The notes: a model not told the origin generated them from the letters alone. Counted from the first letter of the stretch, positions 1 to 12,800 are shown. The stretch: 26,968 nucleotides of DNA from Silene noctiflora (GCA_009801015.1 VHZZ01000474.1:133201-160168); one strand, 5' to 3'. Numbers and translations: made by a program.

Positions 1-9
1 ATTATTATT

Positions 10-75
<66 letters not shown>

Positions 76-95
76 ATTATTATTATTATTATTAT
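1..95. repeat. Compound trinucleotide microsatellite (ATT)n-(GTT)n-(ATT)n
   Basis: Almost perfect trinucleotide runs: ATT repeats, then about 20 GTT units, then ATT units again up to position 95. It is a simple repeat with no coding sense and may continue beyond the left edge of the window. Confidence 0.95.
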
Positions 96-1033
96 ACGAA
101 CCATAGAAAAATATGGAGTATTACACTGTCTCCTGTTTTGGTGCATGCATGTGTGTTTTCCTGGTCGTTTTAGGTTTGTCGCGGATCGTCTGGGGGTGCC
201 CAATGTCGGCTCTCGTAAGTGTCTTTAATGTTGTCTGGTCTTTTGTTGGATCAAGGGGTATTAGTCGGATTTTCTCTGTTTGGTCTTTTGTTATTGTTTT
301 ACTGAGTGTATTATGTTTTTGGGATCTGAGAGTTTATGAGCAGTTGTATGATGGGCTCTTTGGTGTGGATGGTTGGATTGGAGGTGGTGGTCTTTTTCCA
401 TCTCATTTTCTTTTACTAGCTAGCTTGTTTTTCTTAATAATCTCCTCTTGTTGGAGTCTCTATTGTATTTGTCGAATAAATGGTTTTGATGGGGTATCGA
501 TGCAGTGCTCTTGGGTTCGTGTTGGTTACAGCCGATATTGATTCCAAGTGGGATTGGGTGAGAGGATGTCTTGTTCCTCTTCCGTTAATGTCTGTAGCGG
601 GTCAATTTGGCATTGGGATTGGTTGTGGAGCTTCCTTTTTCCCGACTTGTCAGCTTGCTCTTTGTCTTTGGTTGTTGGTTCGTTGACCGTAGTGATCCTT
701 TTACGTGGTGTAGGAGAGCCATCTCCACCGGATGTAGGCCTTCGTGGCTTACTTTTCCCATTAAATTTCTACGTTCTTGTGGCGTAAGTGCACCTCGTTC
801 TTGCCTCACGACATCCTAATTGATCCAGTATCCTGGGAAAAATGTTAAATGGGCTGATGATTTGGGTGAAGAGGCCCGTGACTAGACCATTGTTCTCTAT
901 CATCAAGTTTCGGATGCCCTATGGAAATCGCTCCCTAGTTGTTTCTTATTCGGTTTTATATTGTAGTACTTGAGTATGGCTTTGAGAGCTATATTAATAG
1001 AATGTAAGAGTATTTCGCACCATTAAAAAAAAA
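96..1033 (+). mobile_element. Possible 3' end of a non-LTR retroposon (LINE-like), ending in poly(A)
   Basis: This stretch is G/T-rich on the plus strand and unlike the surrounding AT-rich DNA. It contains a 142-codon open frame at 113-541, rich in Phe, Leu, Val and Trp, that matches no domain I know. It ends in a short T/A-rich tail and an uninterrupted A-run at 1,024-1,033. Plant LINE 3' UTRs typically have this composition and terminal A-tail, so a 5'-truncated LINE insertion is the best guess. I see no reverse transcriptase or endonuclease motif and could not find a target-site duplication. A processed transcript from another source is the alternative. Confidence 0.35.
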
Positions 1034-1282
1034 ATGTTTCCACGAGTTGTGATCGAGGAGGATGATGAGCCAGTTAATTCTAGTCCAGTGTCTACTCCAG
1101 CTGATAAGGAGAGTCAACTTGAAAAAGCTTCTAATCAACCAACTGATCCTGTTGTCTTGCGTAAACGTGTTAGCAAGAAGACTGGTATATTGATTGAGAA
1201 GATAGAGGGCCGCAAGGTTTGTGGAAATAAAGTTAAGTTAGAAATGCAAACAAAGATTTCGGAATTCGAATTGAACAATTGA
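1034..1282 (+). CDS. Unidentified 82-codon open frame directly after the poly(A) tract
   Basis: The frame begins with ATG immediately after the A-run and encodes a charged protein. An acidic and Ser/Pro-rich N-terminal part (EEDDEPVNSSP) is followed by a basic stretch near residues 42-50 (LRKRVSKKT). No domain is recognised. It may be a fragment of transposon protein or chance coding; nothing shows that it is expressed. Confidence 0.15.
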   Translation: MFPRVVIEEDDEPVNSSPVSTPADKESQLEKASNQPTDPVVLRKRVSKKTGILIEKIEGRKVCGNKVKLEMQTKISEFELNN

Positions 1283-2197
1283 AGCTTTTAGATGGAACGA
1301 TTGTAGCCGGCGGATTGAACAAATTAGAAATCGAAACCCGAATTAACAATTGTAAAAAGTATTGAATAATATTTCTTTCTTTTATTCTTTTAATGTTGAG
1401 TAATATTGTAAGAATGTATGATGAGTGTAAGAGTTTGATTGAGTTGTGAAAAAATGAATGAGGTATTTACAGGAATATTAATTCTCATTTCAGATAACCT
1501 ATTTGTTAAAAGATGGTAACATCTGCCCATAAAAATGATCATATAAGGCCCGACAAAATCTTCAGACGAAATAGGTCGTCTGAAGGAAGATCTCCTGATA
1601 TAGGAATTAAAAATTGATTAAAAAAAAAACAACGAATAACCAAAGGGTGTTCCTCCAACTATCATCTCGTGCCACTTTTCGGGCCGAGCCGTGTCTGACC
1701 AGCCGTGCTGAGACAGATTTTTCCGAACAATTGCGTACAATTGTGTCATAGCCCAATCTCCAGCCCAACGTGCCCGGCTTGGTCTGGCACATACGGTTCA
1801 CTCGGGCCGTGTCGGGTTGTGTCTTGTCAGGCCGGCAAGCATACCACCCAGTTGGGCTAGGCGGCTAGGCCCGGTTTACCTCCTCTAGTCAAAATGTTGA
1901 ACATGCGGATAAAATCTCATAGGAATGTATTAAGGAACGTAGTTGCTCATTGATGGACATATTTTACTCTTTCACGGACTTTTTGTCATTTATTTTCCAT
2001 ATCTTACCCTTCCCCCAAAAACCAAAATAAACCCCCTCTCTAACTCTCTTCCTCACAAAATTAATCAAATCCGTCAAATTACTCAATTATAATTGAACGC
2101 TAATTCTTATTTCGATCAAGTACTAACCCTAATTTATTAACTTTATTAATTATGCTATACCAAATTAGGGAGATTAAATTAATTTAGAGATCGGAAA
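1283..2197. other. Unassigned intergenic DNA with a GC-rich repeat-like block
   Basis: Most of this stretch is AT-rich and holds no gene I can support. About 1,665-1,880 differs sharply: it is GC-rich and repeats variants of CGGGCCGTGTCGGG and GCCCGGC, the kind of word seen in dispersed plant repeats. Position 1,619-1,629 is an A-run. I could not delimit an element with termini or a target duplication. Confidence 0.3.
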
Positions 2198-2319
2198 AAA
2201 CTTGATGTCTATGGTTTCGGGATCTTAGTACTCGAGATTGTGACCGGAAGGAAGCCTGTAGAAAGGTAGAATACATGGAAGATGATGTCATTGTTCTATG
2301 TGATATAGTTAGAGGCGGA
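2198..2319 (+). pseudogene. Frameshifted fragment of a leucine-rich-repeat receptor-like kinase
   Basis: In frame from 2,198 the sequence reads KLDVYGFGILVLEIVTGRKP, which is the kinase subdomain IX region (DVYGFG, then LEIVTG) of plant LRR receptor-like kinases. After codons for PVE there is an 8-base tandem duplication (GTAGAAAG then GTAGAATA, near 2,259-2,274) that shifts the frame and brings a TAG into the original one. In the shifted frame the homology resumes as YMEDDVIVLCDIVRGG, a segment typical of the LRR-RLK group that includes Arabidopsis PXC2 (At5g01890). Homology then stops, and the rest of the kinase and the ectodomain are absent. I see only this sliver, so it is a dead fragment, perhaps carried here by duplication or transposition. 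The subfamily assignment is from memory. Confidence 0.75.
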
Positions 2320-2819
2320 AGATATAATGAGAAAAGTATAAATCTTGATAATAATCAAATGTCATACTTCTCGGTAAATTTATCGTCCAGTAATTATGCT
2401 TGGTTCTATGCGCGTGTCAACTTCCTCCAAACTGACTCGATAAGGGAGAGGAGAGACGCAGTGATCCGGTTAACTGGGGGGTGCGGTCGATGAGGAGTAG
2501 TGCTTGTTGGCAGAAGTTAGATCGATTAATTTGAGAGGATCTATTGATTATGAAATAAAATGAAAAATAACAAAGGTATAATGATAATTCATATCCATGA
2601 AAGAGCATAACCCTTAAGGAATGGTATATCCCCTTCCTTTTTAGGCAATAATTTGGGTTGTGGATGCAAGCATGTAGCATGACAAAAAGATTTTCCTGCT
2701 AATTTAGGTTGGACAATCTGCGGGATCCTGCTGTAACCATGGAAATTGGAATTTCACAAGTGAATGATCCCAATAAACTTATACTGATGTTATTTTGAAT
2801 TAATATACACTTTAGCCTA
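2320..2819. other. Intergenic DNA between the kinase fragment and the 3' UTR of the main gene
   Basis: AT-rich sequence with no convincing coding exon on either strand; the short open frames here have no recognisable composition or motif. No RNA gene or repeat was recognised. Confidence 0.4.
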
Positions 2820-2951
2820 GTATAAATGTGATCCTTAGGTCCCCAATATCAATACATACATTATATAACTACAGAAAGCACAACAAAACTTAAAAATGCT
2901 TATTTGAGTTATCAGATGCAAAATACAATAAAATTTATATATTTACATCAG
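2820..2951 (-). other. Probable 3' UTR and polyadenylation region of the ABC1-kinase/beta-lactamase gene
   Basis: Directly after the stop codon at 2,952 (minus strand) the sequence is T/A-rich, with TTTTATTGTATTTTG and an AATAAG at 2,902-2,897 that could act as the near-upstream poly(A) element. Plant poly(A) signals are loose, so the end is approximate. Confidence 0.35.
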
Positions 2952-3850
2952 TTAATTAATCAGTGGCCTTCCAGAACCGAATTCATTATTTTCACCCCCA
3001 CTACCAAGACCTTTAAGCTCCTTCGGTAAAGGGATTTGTAACTCAGAACAAACCAACTGAATAATTTGTCCAGTTATAGCCCCAAATGACATTTTGTTCA
3101 GAGTAATAGCTATTGCAAATCTATTTTTGACATCACAGAAGCCTGTAGATCCACCCATTCCCGAGTGACCGAAACCATTAACAGATCCATCAAACGAAGT
3201 TATCCGTTTAAACCCTAACCCAAACTCACCATTAGGAAAAACAAACTTCTCATATTCTCCTAAACCCATGAATGCATCATGGATTTTAGAGTTACTATAA
3301 AGTTCAATGGGCTTCCTTTGATCATCATTACTATGAGCAATTTCACCATTTGTGTTTTGTTCGGTATTTACGGAACTGCTGGTACCCTCGTCAGTCGGGA
3401 CCCGATCGTAGCTTGGACCTTTACCGTCTTTTGTACCTTTTTCATAGTTGAACTTTTCCGACATCATTGTTCTACACAAGGAAACAAAACCGAGGCGGTT
3501 TTTTTTGCTGCCGTTTTCCTTTTTAGGAGGTTTCAGAGAAGGATACTTAGGGATATGGGTATGGCTGCCAAGAGGTGGCAAGGAAGAAGTAGGAGATTGT
3601 GGAACAGTGCCATGGTCAGCCAGACAAGCATAGTACCGTGCAAGAGCACGAGCAGAGCAGTGTCCATTTGCAGCAGGTATAATAGCACGGCGAATAGGGA
3701 GGGAGTTAAACAGGGCAGGGAGGGCAGTAGCAACTTGAGCAAGTTCACTAGGCTGAAAGGTCGAGGGCAAATCAGAACGGGCGTTTAGGGCAGAAAGTTT
3801 CTCGAGATCGTCAGTGTCTAGCGTTAGTGCAGCTAGCCGAGCTTCCACAC
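2952..3850 (-). CDS. Last coding exon, C-terminal half of the hydrolase domain (residues 672-970)
   Basis: 899 nt. It contains a conserved stretch around AIIPAANGHCSARALARYY, then a low-complexity polar region of roughly 90 residues, then FGLGFKR and GFGHSGMGGSTGF with the HSG motif (900-902) that corresponds to the KTG box of beta-lactamases. The C-terminal tail is Gly-rich. Stop codon TAA is at 2,954-2,952. The variable polar insert is the least conserved part of the protein. Confidence 0.93.
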
Positions 3851-6800
3851 CTGCATGAGTATATTAGGTCATCAGTTGTTAAATAGAAAACAAAAAAAAA
3901 AATAAGACGACCATGCAATAGATCGAATAAGTACATTAGATCTAATAGAATGGGATTTTTTATCTTTTCGGATTTCCATTAGTTTTCAATTTTCTTTACT
4001 TATTCTAACATTCTAGCAGATGTTTTACCCTTATATATGACAGCATATGATAGTTAAGGACTTGCCTGGAGGGATGCCAATGTACATCTCGCCCTCAATA
4101 TGAAGTGGGTGAATCAATACTTCCTGAAGGATGTCTTGAAATTTCTTTCCAGTTGCATGCTGTTTAAACATTAAATCACGTATGAGGAAACCCAGAAAGA
4201 TTCTCCAATTCAAGACCAGTATTGCTAGTCTTCATCAACATAGATCTCAAAAATAAGAGAATCTGATTATTCTTTCAAGAAACAGAATGGAATGGGAGCA
4301 ACATCAAAATAGGATCAACCAAGTACTTTAACCTAAAAGGAGCAATGAGTGGTAAATGCTAAAAGCATGTTAACCTATGAGTAAAAGAATATAAAAGTTC
4401 AAAACCTCAATTATTCCGCCACATAGCCAGCCAAACGAAAGATAATGATATAGCTGCTGTTGCCCAGGTTCTGATTCAGGACATGACCCAGCAATCCGTT
4501 GCAGGCACTCATTCCAGTCAGACACCAATAAAGGGTTTTCTCTCATGATATTGGCCAATGCATTGTGGAGACCAGAATTGTGGTTAAGAACATGATGGAC
4601 CTGCAAAAAGGGAGATTTAACAAGGAATAAATAAGTAGACATGAAATGCCAGAGAAGCAAAACAAGTTTATATCAAAGTAAAGACTAAAGGATGTCCCTT
4701 GAAAAAAGCTATAATGGAGTACAGTACCTTAATGTTCTCCTTATTGTTGGATGCAAAGTCAGGCCAGATATTGGCTATATTTTCATCTAATTTTAGTTTC
4801 CTGCAGGTCAGAAGCAAAGAATTATAAACTAACTCATAGGAGATATGATTGGCAAAAGAAAATTTTCCTATGGATGAAAACTCAAGTTCCTTAATTGTTT
4901 GAATTTTTGAAAGGGGGAAAATTAAGACAAGGGGAGCGAGTGTTCATAAAGCTGGTATTTTATGCTATGCTGGTGCTCTTTCATTTTGCCTCTGTTCCTG
5001 GTAGTATATTCCATTTGCAATGGAGCCATATACTCACTGTTCTTAGGCTTTGGAACGCGATGGAATGAAATGAAATGACCCACTAAACCATATATTCTGC
5101 TTATATAGTTAAGTACCAATCAGTATATACAATTCTCGATGCGATATCATTATGGTTCATCCACAAACCACACCCGGTGTACCCTTCCCTACTCAGCCAT
5201 GGAAGCACTAAGCTAATGTTGTTACTGTTAGTTGTTGGTACTCTTGGTAGCGTACTTAGCTCAATGCTCTTTTTTTAACTGTGAGAGCAAATTTATTTAA
5301 GTAGTGTGGTCTACACTACTATAGGACTAAAGTAAGGAAGTCGGATATGACATATCAAGTAATGGAACCTTAAAAGATCTTTGGAGCTAGCCTCTTCTAT
5401 TCAACAGTGTGCACCGATTATTTTTGTGGGTTGAATGTTTTATGAAAAGAATTGAACAGCAACAGAAATCCAACGGACATTCCCCCTCTGCCCCTTGAAG
5501 GGGAAATAAATTAAAGTGCATATTGTTGGAGAAACTAATTGATTATATAATACTCCCTCCAATTTTTTTTCCTTCCTATATGGTTTCACCTACATTTTAA
5601 CAAGTGTTAAAAAGACAATCCCTCCCCTCCCTCTCCCTCTCCCTCTCCCTCACCCTCACCCTCACTCCCACCCTCATCCTCACCCTCACCCATTCACCAA
5701 ATCACCAAACATCCACACAATTAACCCAAGTCACAACTCCCAAACTCCACCTACCAACCCCACTTTAACAACCTCTCAGAAAAAGGTCGCCAAGAAAACT
5801 TTCCCAGAAAAGGACAAAAAGAGAAGTGGGAAGAAAACACGAACCACCACCACTAGCTGGTCCAACACGAACCACCACCACTCGTGGAGTCAACCACCCA
5901 ACGAACTCACCGCTACACAACTAACCCACCATCATTCCCACGGACCCAATACCAGCAATGAGATCACCACCAGAATCACTCACCACCCGACGAATGATTT
6001 GCAAATTTGCCAAATTGAAGATCTGGAATTGATGAATGGAGGTAATCGGCAGTGTGGGGTGGACGGCAATGCTGGTGGTGGATGCGAAATGGTGGATGGC
6101 AACGTTGGAACAAATAAAGCTGCTATATGTTATCAGTCTAGCCTCGGGTCCGGTCGGTTTGGTTTGCCCAAATTTCAGGTTCTATCGGGCCGGGTCAACT
6201 TTTGACGGTCTAGGAAGGAGGGTGTAATGGACGGAGTATCATTTAATTGCTTCGGCTAGTAATTATTGAATGTTGGGGGTAATTCAGTAAAAGGTCGCCA
6301 AGAAAACTTTCCCAAAAAAAGGACAGAAAGAGAAGTGGGAAGAAAACACGAATTGGAGAGAGTATTTCTTTAGATTACTGCTTTTTTCTAGACACCTACG
6401 ACCCACCCATCTACCCCTGAGGATACAAGTGAAGGAAGGATGAGACCGAAAAGGGCACAACTCACAAGACTTGTAGTTTCCTTCAGCACCCAACTGGGAA
6501 CTCCTCAGTCTTCAAGAGAGGCATTCAAAAAAGTTATTCGTTTCCAATTAACAATGGGTGTCAGAAACAAGTACGTGAGCTGTAAAAGGGGGAAATTGAA
6601 ATGCCTTGTGTCGAGATCATAAAACAAAATTAGGGATCCAATTTACTTGCATATATTATATTCTGATATCTCTTGATAATAGGACCACAAATGTTGTCTG
6701 AAATAATTACTTCTAGCAATATTGTATCAGCCTAAAGTTTCTACCTGTCCTGCCAACTGCAGCATTTTAAATGTCGTGCAGCCTTAGGTGATTAAATCCC

Positions 6801-9800
6801 AAGTAAGAATATACTCCACTCCATGAAATAACTAGAGCACAATATCTATCATAAGAAAACACTTTCAGCCTCCATTACTCTCTCCATCAAATTTTCTACA
6901 ATTGTCGACCAACTATCAACATTTTATATCAACCCTCATATTTAGGTTTCAAACTGTTCTTCACACATCCTCTATAATCCTAGATGCCTACTGCTCAATT
7001 TCGTATAACATCTCTTTTAAGAGCTCATATGATGTGGTTAACCCACATGTGAGTGTCCAACATTGACAAAATAAGGAGAGAATTTGCTACTTTATAAACC
7101 AAGGAGTTACTCCTTCTATACCAAATGGTTTTAGGATGGAACTTTTGTGGGCTTATGAAGTGGATTTTCTCTCCTCCTTATGTGTATGAGCCAAACCATT
7201 TCAAGGCCTAACAATCTCCTGTCTTTTTTTTGAGCAAATTTTCCCCTGTGCCTCTCCTATGATTCGTGTTATTTACCTACTCTTATGGAGTTCCTATTAT
7301 AGCTTTAGAATTTCAAATAGTCGTACATAGAAATGTTAAAAGCACTAGCTAACAAATTCACACCTTTTGTCCACCAACCAATGCAGCAACCCAGCTACAA
7401 TGCCTTTTGTCACTGAAAAGACTGGAAATAAAGAATCTGGTTGAACTGGGCGGGGATCATACTTTCCAAGAACTCCAGCAGCAGTGTCAATGATCACTTC
7501 TCCATCTTTATAAGCACATACCTATGGACATTACAATATTGCATAAAATAAGATCTTGATAAATTATACTTTGGGAGTAAAAGATTAAGTAAAGGTAGAA
7601 ATTTTCACTTAGACAGTGTATCATCACAACGTTAGCAAGTGAGAGCAATAGATGGAACATTAAGACTGTAGAGTCAAGCTCATTATAACTGGTTTAGCTC
7701 TACAAGGATATGAGATTCGCCATTGGTTGCTTAATAAGTACTATGTCCCTCAAAATGTTTCCAATCATGAAAGGATTTGCTTCATTAAAGGAGAAAAAAA
7801 ATCAATTCCTCCATTTACCTTCTATTCCCTTCCTTCAGGCTTCAACACTATATTCAAACAATAGAAAACAACCCCTTCTCTCTCCCTCCCCACCTTGTTA
7901 CTCCAAATTTGTCCATCCAAACAATATGCAAATGCTAAAACTTTTTTAATTAACCGATCATAGGTGATGAAATTTTAGAACAGCAAACTCAAGTTTACAA
8001 CAAAATCAAAGTAACAATAATCAAATAATAAGACATTAAGACATCAAAATAACCTCAATCTCTTTTAAGGACATAAATTCTTTCATGCAACTCTGCCCTC
8101 TTTAACGCCATGTATTCCTCAAGCCAAAATAAAACCCAACTCTCTTCAAATTACTCTCTTATCTATTTCTTAAATCTTCTTGCATCTCTCAAAATCTTAT
8201 CGCATGCTTATTCTGAAGCTCCAAACTGGTGCCTCACTTGGTCTTCGATTCACATGGCAGACCACCTTAAGTGAGGATACATAGATGCAACTCCTACTTT
8301 CTCCTTAATTGCCATTTTCTCAATCGGATCCTTCTTTGTGTAACCACACATCCACAGTACCATACACATCTTATCCACATTCATCTTATGGACGGGGCTC
8401 TATTTCATGGCACGACATGTACTAGTGCATGCACAAGCACAATGTCGTGCGTCATAAATGTTTCCCTTCAATCTATACGGCATGACCCAAAAACATAAAA
8501 AAAAAAATGTGTCACTCTTTTATTTTACCCATACTACTTTGGCTCTATGAATCACATGTCTCAAATCTCTACCAATCCTCATCTTTTTAAATAATAGATC
8601 CTAAATAGTGGGGAAAAAAACATCATACTTCTCTTCAAGAAAAAAGTATAGGTTAGAAAACCGCAACCTGCAAAGAAATGGAATTTTAAGACTAATTCAC
8701 ATTCGTTCTCTAGTGTACAGTAGAAATCTATGTACCAACAAGGAAGGACGTGCACAGTCAAAAATGATATACAATATCAAAAGTATAACATTCTAAGATC
8801 ATGTTGATCATAGTTAATCAACATCAAGCATGGGAACTTACCTGAATACCAAGAATTTTTCCAGCATTTCCTAAATCAATTAAGAGATTCCGCAGCTTGT
8901 CTTCTACAACTGAGTGTACAGGAGTGTCAAAGATCCACTGTCTATTTACGTTTGGTCCCTTGTTAATGATTCTGATGCACAAAAAATACAGGTTAAACAA
9001 GAATGAACAATAATAATAAAAAAACGGAAATCTATTAGAATATTAGATTGATAAAAAGCACACCCGCCCAAGACAGACTCTGCAAATGGCTTCATAATAT
9101 CGAAGTAGATAATCCGAACGTCCATGGTGGCAGACAGACCTAGCGCAATACCAATTCTCAGTTAAAACAGGCGAAATCCATTTAGAGACTTGTTCCGAGA
9201 ACTATGAGATATTACAATAACAATAAATAAATTTAACTTCCGGAATTCAGCACCAGACCTCTTAAAAGATTAAGTACCCGAGAAAATATCACTATATCTC
9301 CCGGAAAGGCATCAACCTAGAAGTCAATACATCAAATAAGTACTGTTAGATCATCACGGAAAATTTTATCAATCACAACATTCTCAAATAACATAGACTT
9401 ACAGGATTAAACCGTTTAGCTTCTTTTTCATCAAGTTTCATCTTCTCCTGTATGGTCTTCATATTTTTGGCTCTTTCTTCCGCGAACTTTTTTAATGCGT
9501 GCTAGCCACAGAACAGAAGTTCAGTACAAGACCAAATATGTCATAAACAACTAACTTTCATAGTAAATGAGATACTCACCGGAGCTTCACTTGCGGGTGT
9601 CGAGCTACGAAAGAATATAGTTGTCACCTCCATGGCCTGCTCAGGCAAGTCCATGCGTAGCTTCAGTCCCATCTCTGAAAATGCAGACAAAAGTGCCACG
9701 TGGTCTCCCTGCCAAGGGAATATCATAACTTATTTTTTTACGTCTCTCAGCATTACAAGATGCATAATATTCATTTTGTTCAGAAACTTATGGGAAGCTA

Positions 9801-12800
9801 CAAATAAAAGATAAACATGAAATCATCCACGTCGCCACGAGAATCGGATAATATAATCATTGGATCTCATCCAAAAGAAGGTTTTAGCTGCCCCTTGGCA
9901 AGTCTTTTCCGTAAAGAGGAACATATTAATTAAATCACTTCAAACTATACAACATACACCGTCTTTCAACAACAATAACATTTACTCTAACGCATCAACG
10001 GCTCCCGTTTGTGACAGAATGGGGGTTGGATGTAACAGCCTTAACCTATAATGAAAATTAAATCGAAAATTCATCTACACTCTACCACTTCATATACAAG
10101 AAGCATAAAAACTCTAGTGAGGCGTTTTACTTTATTTCATCATATTCCAAAGCCGAAGGATAGTGAGTCTTTGGCCTCATTGGAAACGAAAACAGCATAC
10201 ACCATCTCTGCTGAAAATATATTTACATAGCACATATGCACTTTCCTGATCATGGTCACGGAATAAAGCGTTGCTATGGCTCCAAATAATTACTATGAAA
10301 CAGGATTCACCCATCTTAGGCTTGACATTTTGAAAGTTCTCGGTGTGATGACACACAAGGACATGACATAAAGTCATAAATTGTGGTCTCTACTAGTTTC
10401 GGTGTCGGGTCCCGCCCAGGCTAACCTAAACTTAACTATTAAATTTTATTTTTTATGAAACAATATAGAATTGCGTTGACTCGCCTAATTCATACATTTA
10501 CCACTTATAATACATTTTTGTATGATAGTTATTAAAATTATGATTTAAGATAAAATTTATCAACCAAATTATGAGACATATTCCCTACTCTATAATACAT
10601 TTTCGTATGATATTCTTAAAATTATGATTAAGATAAAATTTATCCACCAAATTATGAGACACATTTGCTACTCTCGTTGCTAGTATTGTTACTTTCACTA
10701 CTCTCAATTGTTACTACTCTTACTTTCATTTCACTACTCCCGCTGTTACTATCGTTTCTACTACTGCTACTTTTACTACCCGTTGCTACTACTATTACCT
10801 TAATTAATCACTTTGCTAATCGTATGAAATTTCTCAAAATTATGATTAAGATATGTCAACTAAATAATGAAACACATTCACTACCCTATTGTTGCTACAA
10901 TTATTTTCACTACTCTTGATGCTACTATTGTTACTTTCACTACTCATGCAGCTACTACTAAAAAATAAATAAATCATATTTTACATCACAATAATATCAT
11001 CAATTTTAATAAAGGAAAGTCGTGTACATTTTTTTCCATCTTGTTCCAACTTTTTTTTTTTCCATCACAACAGTTTATGACTGCACTATTAAGTTTTAAT
11101 TGTTTTTTTATGAGTTAATTATTTTCCTAACATTATTTGGAATACACATTTATGATTTTCTGCATAGTATTACTTTCCTAATACTATATAGTATTATAAA
11201 TTATTATACATCTAATACTATAGAGTATATGAATTTCTATATATTTATGTCATTCATTAAAATCCCTAGTTTCCAGTTTATAATAAATATAGTATTAGAT
11301 AACGTTGATCAAATGCATGCCACAATTTTCAAAGCTTTTACAGCTTGTACCGTAAAAAGGATAGTGACAATACGTGAAGATCGAGCTTCACTTTTAATAC
11401 GCAAATAGCTTTCACTAACCTCTGCAGATGCTAACAGCATTTTTGCCAAAGCTTGTTTTGTTGTTGCTGGAAGAGACTTTGTGAGACCAAAATCCAATAA
11501 AATTGGGCGATGTGGGAACTCCTTGCTTACAAGAAAATTTCCTTGTTGAACATACCAAAGAAACAATTATCAGTCATATTTTAAAAAAAAAAAATAGAAG
11601 CAAGGGTAATAACTGATGGAATTGAGAGGGCAAACTGTGCTCAAGATAACAGAAAGCAAGAGGACGGACAGAATGAGGGATTGAATGTCTACCAGGATGA
11701 GGATCGCCATTGAAGAATCCATCAACATAAATTTGGTGAGCATACGCACGCGTGATTTCCTCCACGAGTTTTTTTCGGTCCACGCCTAATGCATGCAAAG
11801 ACTCAAAATCATTTAAGCGGACCCCGTCCATGTACTCCAAAATAATCACCTTTTCAGCTGACTGCAAGAAAAAACAATATACACAGGAGGGGTTATTCAC
11901 TATATTCAGACATGGAAGAACAGATAAAACAATGAGCTCAAGCTACACAAATAGATGTCAAAGAACAATAAAATGAGCTAATAATCCTGACACACTAAAC
12001 AATTATTAAATCTCACTTGAGGATCTAAAAAAGTGCCTTAAAGCCTAGCTTAAGGCGCCCAATAGAATTATCAGGAATATCATAAAGTACTGAAATCAAA
12101 TTGATCTTGAAACTTTATTTTTGTAAGCTGTGACATACGTAAATGACTACAAGTGGAATTTGAGACATGTAAATGGTGGGCCTCCGCATTATCCACTCTT
12201 CAAGCCCAATGGGCATTTGAGTGAGGGAGCGTGTTAAGGTAAAAGACCAGTGAGGCCTCAACCATCATCACCTTAAACTTTTGGTTGTGATGGTCTTTCA
12301 CAAGCAGGAATTTGGTTAGTGCAAAAACCATCTTAAAAAAAGACACGTGATTTTCTGCCTACACAAGCTTTACCAACCATGCCATCTAACGAAGAATTTG
12401 ATAGACAATAGTACCTGAATAACCTCTGGTATCAGAACATCTACATGATTTGAACCTACATTTCCATTGTTTATCTTGTTACAACCAAGATTGCTGGCTA
12501 CCTTTCTGGTATTCTCTACAATATTGAGCAGATAGAAAACATTTAGCACATGCCTGCTATGAAACAGCAATATATTAACCAGAAACATACATGAATTCTA
12601 GAAAACATGGGGCAATGATGATTATTATAAATCACAGGTCTTCAAGTACCAGCTTCAATGTTAAAATCAAGTTCTTTTGGTGCTTCCTTGCACCACTCAT
12701 CTATCATGGGATTAAAATTGTAAACTGGTTCTGCCCATGCTATCCACTCAACAATCGACTTTGCATTCTTCAAGTCCTGTGAGTGAACTAGCATTACACT

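Larger units (their letters stand above)
5553..6236. mobile_element. Stowaway-like (Tc1/mariner-type) non-autonomous element, about 684 bp
   Basis: The left end is CTCCCTCCAATTTTTTTTCC, and the right end read in reverse complement is CTCCGTCCATTACACCCTCC, so the termini match over the CTCCsTCC word typical of Stowaway MITEs and again at CCTTCCTA further in. TA dinucleotides flank both ends (5,551-5,552 and 6,237-6,238). No transposase frame is present. It is longer than usual for the class, mainly because of a C-rich simple repeat and internal unique sequence. Confidence 0.6.
4801..7363 (-). other. Large intron (2,563 nt) with a Stowaway-like element and direct repeats
   Basis: Located between the SxxK exon and the following 73-nt exon. 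It holds a TA-flanked TIR element (5,553-6,236), a C-rich hexamer tract and a pair of 63-nt direct repeats, listed separately. The rest is AT-rich with no further coding signal on either strand. Confidence 0.8.
9709..11419 (-). other. Intron (1,711 nt) containing tandem repeats
   Basis: It separates the DFG exon from the next exon. It contains an 85-nt tandem repeat (10,506-10,673), a TTACTAC-rich low-complexity region and a short stretch (10,151-10,199) similar to 17,269-17,318. Around 9,990-10,050 a block containing GGCTCCCGTTTGTG and GGGGGTTGGATGTAACAGCC resembles dispersed plant repeat sequence. No exon is missed, since the flanking exons join in frame. Confidence 0.6.

Noticed and set aside
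113..541. 142-codon frame that looks like a membrane protein
   Set aside because: The hydrophobic character comes from the T/G-rich base composition; no conserved pattern and no gene structure around it.
3279..3788. 169-codon plus-strand open frame
   Set aside because: It lies antisense to the last exon of the kinase/beta-lactamase gene, which explains its openness; no motif or splice partner.
10665..10919. Leu/Ser-rich 84-codon frame
   Set aside because: Product of the ACTACT/TTGTTACT low-complexity tract.
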